The notes under the pieces: generated by a model
The model's database searches: none
Told to the model about the DNA's origin: nothing
What the model saw: only the letters and a program-made list of their open reading frames with translations
Shown here: in pieces, positions 13,887-16,947 of the stretch
Layout: every line of letters begins with the position of its first letter
How positions within the stretch are numbered: the first letter of the stretch is position 1
Source: Lutibacter sp.
GTDB lineage: Bacteria > Bacteroidota > Bacteroidia > Flavobacteriales > Flavobacteriaceae
DNA: 16,947 nt
NCBI RefSeq assembly: GCF_021647475.1
Contig: NZ_JAKIUR010000056.1
Location: 1-16,947 of the forward strand
Direction of reading: 5' to 3'
Program-made: the position numbers and the translations under genes

Positions 13887-15013
13887 TCTTGATGTGTTAT
13901 AAATTCTTCAAAATTTTCTGGAGTAATTATTTTCACAATAGCGTTAGGATAAGCATTGGTAAATGTTCTTGAAATTTTGGCTTTTTTATGGGGACTCCAT
14001 TTAAATTCATAAGCAAATAATTTACCATCTATCTCTTCTATATAATCTATTTCTTGTTGTGTTTTTGTTCTCCAAAAATAACGATTTACATAAACATTAT
14101 GATAATTTGTGAATTTAATTCGTTCACTAATTATATAATTTTCCCATAATGAACCAACATCATTACGCATATTAACAGCACTATAATTTCCAATTACTGC
14201 ATTTCTAATTCCATTGTCAGTAAAATATATTTTACGTGATTTTTTCAATTCACTTCTTAAGTTTTTACTATATGAGTTTAGTCTATAAATTATAAATGAC
14301 TTTTCTAGCAATATAATATAGCGTTCAACAGTTTCACTATCTAAACCTATTAAATTCCCTAAATTATTATACGAAACTTGATTTCCTATTTGAAAAGAGA
14401 GTGCTTGCAGTAGTTTAATAATTTTATCTGATTTTTTTATTTTATTCCAAATTAAAATATCTTTAAACAGGTAACTATCTGCCAATAGTTTTAATAAATC
14501 TTTTTCTTCTTCCTGATTGATAACCACATCTGGATAATATCCATATATTATTCTATGACTCAATAGATTTAACTCTTCTAACAGACTACTATAATTAACC
14601 ATTTCTTCAAAAGAAATAGGATACATTTGAAATTCATATTTTCTTCCAGTCAAGGGTTCATTTAGTTCATTTGCCAAATCAAAAGCAGATGATCCTGTCG
14701 CAATTATTTGTACATCTTTTATTTCATCTGCAATAATTTTCAGTTTTAAACCAATATTTTTTATACTTTGAGCTTCATCAATAATAACTACTTTATAATT
14801 TTTAACAATCAATTTAAAACGAGTTGATGAAGCTACTTCAAATAGTGATTGAATTTCAAAATTATCTGCATTCAACCAAAGAACTGCTTTTAAATTACTT
14901 GCTATTTTTTTAAGTAGTGTTGTTTTACCAACTTGCCTAGGGCCCAATATTAATATTGTTTTACCCTTATAAAATTTACTTATCAGCTTTTTTTCTAAAA
15001 TTCGTTCTATCAT
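13883..15013 (-). CDS. AAA-type ATPase with DUF4143 C-terminal domain
   Basis: 376 residues. The N-terminal ATPase (about 1-180) has Walker A 'GPRQVGKTT' (24-32), Walker B 'KVVIIDEAQ' (74-82) and 'ATGSSAFDL' (105-113). A winged-helix-like linker (about 205-260, 'SYNNLGNLIGLDSETVERYI') is followed by the DUF4143 domain with 'YFTDNGIRNAV' (263-273). This ends in a PD-(D/E)xK-like pattern: Asp323, Glu336 and Lys338 in 'EIDYIEEIDGKLFAYEFKWS'. The family is very common in Bacteria and Archaea, often mobile, and has no settled function. It has no known role in sugar synthesis, yet it sits inside the sugar cluster, between the acetyltransferase and aminotransferase genes, overlapping the latter by 4 nt. 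Upstream is a repeat-rich gap of 374 bp. Horizontal arrival is plausible but unproven. Confidence 0.88.
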   Translation of the reverse strand: MIERILEKKLISKFYKGKTILILGPRQVGKTTLLKKIASNLKAVLWLNADNFEIQSLFEVASSTRFKLIVKNYKVVIIDEAQSIKNIGLKLKIIADEIKDVQIIATGSSAFDLANELNEPLTGRKYEFQMYPISFEEMVNYSSLLEELNLLSHRIIYGYYPDVVINQEEEKDLLKLLADSYLFKDILIWNKIKKSDKIIKLLQALSFQIGNQVSYNNLGNLIGLDSETVERYIILLEKSFIIYRLNSYSKNLRSELKKSRKIYFTDNGIRNAVIGNYSAVNMRNDVGSLWENYIISERIKFTNYHNVYVNRYFWRTKTQQEIDYIEEIDGKLFAYEFKWSPHKKAKISRTFTNAYPNAIVKIITPENFEEFITHQE

Positions 15014-15387
15014 TTTTATTTAAAAAATCGGATTGTATTTATAAATTTACTTAAATATTTTCGATTGTAATCGAAAATAGTATTGTTTTTTTTCGATTAC
15101 GTTCGGAAATAGTATTGTTTTATATTTATTAAAACCCGTTACTTCAAGTGAAAGTCACTATGACTGTAAGTGAAATTAGTATTGAGAATCGTGTTTTATA
15201 AGTTCTCGATAGTATTTTAAAAATTACTCAATGTTCCTATGGAATTGATTTGTTATTTCCGACATAGTGATTTTATGAGCTACGAAAAATCTTTTTTTAC
15301 TCAAGACAATTACATTTTTATAATATCGTATTTTGAGATTCTTCACTCCGTAAACTCCATTCTGAATGACAAATAAAATTTAATTTC
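15014..15387. other. 374-bp repeat-rich gap inside the glycan cluster
   Basis: No credible gene is seen. The gap holds a tandem 32-bp direct repeat with an internal palindrome (15058-15121), a degenerate palindrome of the 'GTATCGAGAA...TTCTCGATAC' family (ATTGAGAA at 15181-15188 with TTCTCGAT at 15203-15210), and near 15355-15370 the tail of a CATTCTGAATGAC-type repeat. It separates the pglC-pglD pair from the ATPase-pglE pair, and any shared transcript must cross it. Confidence 0.6.
15058..15121. repeat. Two tandem 32-bp repeats with a TTTTCGATT palindrome
   Basis: TTTTCGATT starts at 15058 and again at 15090, and both copies end with AATAGTATTGTTTT. In the first copy TTTTCGATT and AATCGAAAA form a perfect 9-bp inverted repeat around GT (15058-15077); in the second the right arm has decayed to TTCGGAAA. 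The pair lies 45-108 bp upstream of the ATPase start codon, a place fit for an operator or a repeat remnant. Confidence 0.6.
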
Positions 15388-15990
15388 CTATTTATGAATT
15401 TTTATAACTTTAGCAGGTACTCCAACCGCTACAACATTATCAGGTATATCTTTAACAACCACACTTCCTGCTCCTATAGTACACCACTTGCCAATTTTTA
15501 TATCTGGTATTATGGTAACGCCTGCTCCTATATGTGTTCCTTCTCCTATTTTTACATTTCCACAAAGTGTTGAATTAGGTGAAACATGTACAAAATCTTC
15601 AAGAAGACATTCATGCTCAATAATTGCACTTGTATTAATAATGCAATGTTTCCCTATAATTGCAGCTGCATTAATTACAACCTTTGGCATTATTACCGTT
15701 CCTTTTCCTATAGCACTTGTTTTTGATACTATTGAGGAGTTATGAATAGCAGTAACAAAAGTTGCCTTTGTTTTGTCTGCAATTTTCTTTCTTAGTTTAT
15801 TATTTCCTATACTAATAATAAGTTCATTTTCTTTATTAAAATTAGTTTCATTAAATTTTAAAATTGGAATACCTTCTAATAGATTGCTATTCTTAAAATC
15901 ATCAAAAACAGCCTGAATTTGTTTAGAAGTTGAAGATTTTATAATATCAATTATCACTTTACAATGCCCACTGGCTCCGTATAAATACAT
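15388..15990 (-). CDS. PglD-like sugar N-acetyltransferase (NeuD/PglD family)
   Basis: 200 residues, close to the 195-200 of known PglD proteins. It should acetylate the C4 amino group of UDP-4-amino-4,6-dideoxy-GlcNAc with acetyl-CoA, giving UDP-N,N'-diacetylbacillosamine. The N-terminal small Rossmann domain (1-75) shows 'YLYGASGHCKVI' (UDP-sugar binding). A left-handed beta helix of hexapeptide repeats follows (about 85-195: 'IGKGTVI', 'IGKHCII', 'IGEGTHIGAGV', 'IGKWCTIGAGS'). His126 in 'IIEHECLLED' matches the catalytic base of C. jejuni PglD, and His135 in 'FVHVSP' its second conserved histidine. It starts 14 bp after the PglC-like gene and should be co-transcribed with it. A related NeuD-type O-acetylase role is less likely in this context. 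Confidence 0.9.
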   Translation of the reverse strand: MYLYGASGHCKVIIDIIKSSTSKQIQAVFDDFKNSNLLEGIPILKFNETNFNKENELIISIGNNKLRKKIADKTKATFVTAIHNSSIVSKTSAIGKGTVIMPKVVINAAAIIGKHCIINTSAIIEHECLLEDFVHVSPNSTLCGNVKIGEGTHIGAGVTIIPDIKIGKWCTIGAGSVVVKDIPDNVVAVGVPAKVIKIHK

Positions 15991-16004
15991 TTACTTAATT
16001 ATTT

Positions 16005-16610
16005 TTAATTATTTCCTTTAAATCTATTCATGGTTGTTTTAGTGCTAGCATTAATACTGTCTGATTGTAGTACCTTTTGCACCGTTTTAATTATAATTTT
16101 TATATCAATAAAAAAACTCAAATGTTCTACATACCATACATCTAACGCTAATTTTTGTTTCCAACTTATAGCATTTCTACCATTTACTTGTGCCCAGCCT
16201 GTAATACCCGGTTTAACGTTGTGACGTTTTTTTTGTTCTGAGTTGTATAACGGTAAATATTCTGGTAATAATGGACGCGGTCCTATTAAGCTCATGTCAC
16301 CTTTTAGTACATTTATTAATTGTGGCAATTCATCTAATGATGTTTTTCTAATAAATTTACCTATGCCTGTTATGCGTTTATCATCTGACAATAGATTTCC
16401 CTTTTCATCTACCTTATCATTCATGGTTTTAAACTTAATAATTTTAAATAATTTTTCGTTTAAACCTGGGCGTATTTGAAAAAAAAAGGGGTTGCCTTGG
16501 TTAGCAATGGCTAGTAATATTGTAACTAACAGTAATATTGGTACTAGTAGTATAAAACCTATAAAGGAAATTATAAAATCTATTGTTCTTTTAAATACTT
16601 TCTGGTACAT
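16005..16610 (-). CDS. PglC-like polyprenyl-phosphate phosphoglycosyltransferase
   Basis: 201 residues from the ATG at 16610; a TTG codon just before it (16613) is open but need not be used. It transfers a sugar phosphate from a UDP-sugar to undecaprenyl phosphate, the committing step of a lipid-linked glycan. It is the small monotopic type: a re-entrant membrane helix at about 10-34 with a central Pro, then the cytosolic domain with 'FKTMND' (60-65), the catalytic Asp93-Glu94 pair in 'SLDELPQL', 'GPRPLLPEY' (110-118) and 'PGITGWAQVNGRN'. Asp93-Glu94 falls at the same numbers as in C. jejuni PglC, which is 200 residues. It is the first gene of the pglC-pglD pair. The UDP-diNAcBac substrate is inferred from the neighbours. 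Confidence 0.92.
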   Translation of the reverse strand: MYQKVFKRTIDFIISFIGFILLVPILLLVTILLAIANQGNPFFFQIRPGLNEKLFKIIKFKTMNDKVDEKGNLLSDDKRITGIGKFIRKTSLDELPQLINVLKGDMSLIGPRPLLPEYLPLYNSEQKKRHNVKPGITGWAQVNGRNAISWKQKLALDVWYVEHLSFFIDIKIIIKTVQKVLQSDSINASTKTTMNRFKGNN

Positions 16611-16682
16611 CAAGAATGAATTAAAATTGTTGTATAATCTCCATATATAATCTTATTTATAGCTTTCCGCTGTGCATTCATA

Positions 16683-16690
16683 CAAAATTA
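16683..16690 (-). promoter_or_regulatory. Candidate -7 box for the pglC-like operon (TAATTTTG)
   Basis: Read on the minus strand this is TAATTTTG, an exact TAnnTTTG, about 73 nt upstream of the pglC ATG. The -33 region lacks a proper TTTG at 19-21 nt. A second exact box, TATATTTG, lies farther up at 16878-16885 (minus strand), but a palindromic repeat stands between it and the gene. The nearer one is preferred. Confidence 0.35.
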
Positions 16691-16735
16691 CGTCAATTTG
16701 AATAAATTTTTAATACTGATCAAGGAGGAAAATTA

Positions 16736-16779
16736 GTATCGAGAATAGAAATTTTAGTCTAAAAAATAGTTCTCGATAC
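16736..16779. repeat. Palindrome GTATCGAGAA...TTCTCGATAC
   Basis: GTATCGAGAA (16736-16745) and TTCTCGATAC (16770-16779) are perfect 10-bp inverted repeats around a 24-nt A+T-rich loop. A decayed copy is present at 15178-15212 in the same cluster. This is a third palindromic repeat family in the window, distinct from the CATTGCGAGG and CATTCTGAA families. Confidence 0.75.
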
Positions 16780-16947
16780 AATTTTCTATCGAAAATCACT
16801 CGAACTGACATAACAGTAAGCTTGGATTCAAGGTTCTAACGCAACAAAGCGTTTATTCTTTTTAGTTAAACATTACTCAAATATACGAGTTTAAATTTGA
16901 TTTTAAAATGTGGCATTATTGAAATAGAATAACGCTCCTTTGGTCGC

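Larger units (their letters stand above)
16611..16947. other. 337-bp right-end stretch without a recognisable gene
   Basis: It holds the candidate -7 boxes at 16683-16690 and 16878-16885 (minus strand), and a palindromic repeat centred on 16736-16779. The last 50 bases can be read on the minus strand as a short open tail ending in a stop near 16903, which might be the end of a gene lying outside the window, but 14 codons are too few to judge. Confidence 0.5.

Noticed and set aside
16611..16613. TTG start for the PglC-like gene
   Set aside because: An ATG follows immediately and gives the usual length and catalytic numbering; there is no reason to prefer TTG.
16903..16947. C-terminal end of a further gene on the minus strand
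   Set aside because: Only about 14 open codons are visible before a stop, with no recognisable motif.

Overview
The window looks like a chromosomal segment of a low-GC marine or aquatic member of the Flavobacteriaceae (Bacteroidota). This rests on the strong A+T bias, several exact TAnnTTTG -7 promoter boxes, weak or absent Shine-Dalgarno sequences, the DAHP synthase/chorismate mutase fusion in a pheA-aminotransferase-tyrA operon, and family content typical of the phylum (DUF3857 transglutaminase-like protein, Wzi-family barrel). The genus cannot be fixed from the sequence.

Region 1 (1-3250, minus strand): rsgA (ribosome assembly GTPase), dtd (D-aminoacyl-tRNA deacylase) and a secreted DUF3857/transglutaminase-like protein run as one co-directional block. 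The last gene appears cut short at the left edge, where a new reading frame resembling the start of an IS630-type transposase begins. Region 2 (3190-3900): a small secreted protein of unknown function is transcribed divergently from rsgA and is followed by palindromic repeats.

Region 3 (3955-8067, minus strand): a complete terminal phenylalanine/tyrosine operon, pheA - aminotransferase - tyrA - DAHP synthase/chorismate mutase. Upstream of pheA lies a full transcription attenuator: a consensus Bacteroidota promoter, a 20-codon leader peptide with an alternating Phe/Tyr run and one Trp codon, a leader hairpin, a possible antiterminator pairing, and an intrinsic terminator with nine U just before pheA. 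I rate this the best find in the window.

Region 4 (8090-8757): an array of palindromic repeats with about three tandem copies of a 188-bp unit. Region 5 (8758-10248, plus strand): an outer-membrane Wzi-family capsule assembly protein.

Region 6 (10463-16690, minus strand): a glycan cluster reading pglC-like phosphoglycosyltransferase, pglD-like acetyltransferase, an AAA/DUF4143 ATPase, pglE-like aminotransferase and a PglF/CapD-like 4,6-dehydratase. Together the four sugar genes would make UDP-N,N'-diacetylbacillosamine (or a close 2,4-diamino sugar) and load it on undecaprenyl phosphate, the first steps of a surface glycan or protein glycosylation pathway. The ATPase is an apparent guest that overlaps pglE by 4 nt. 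Intergenic spaces throughout hold at least three families of imperfect palindromes.
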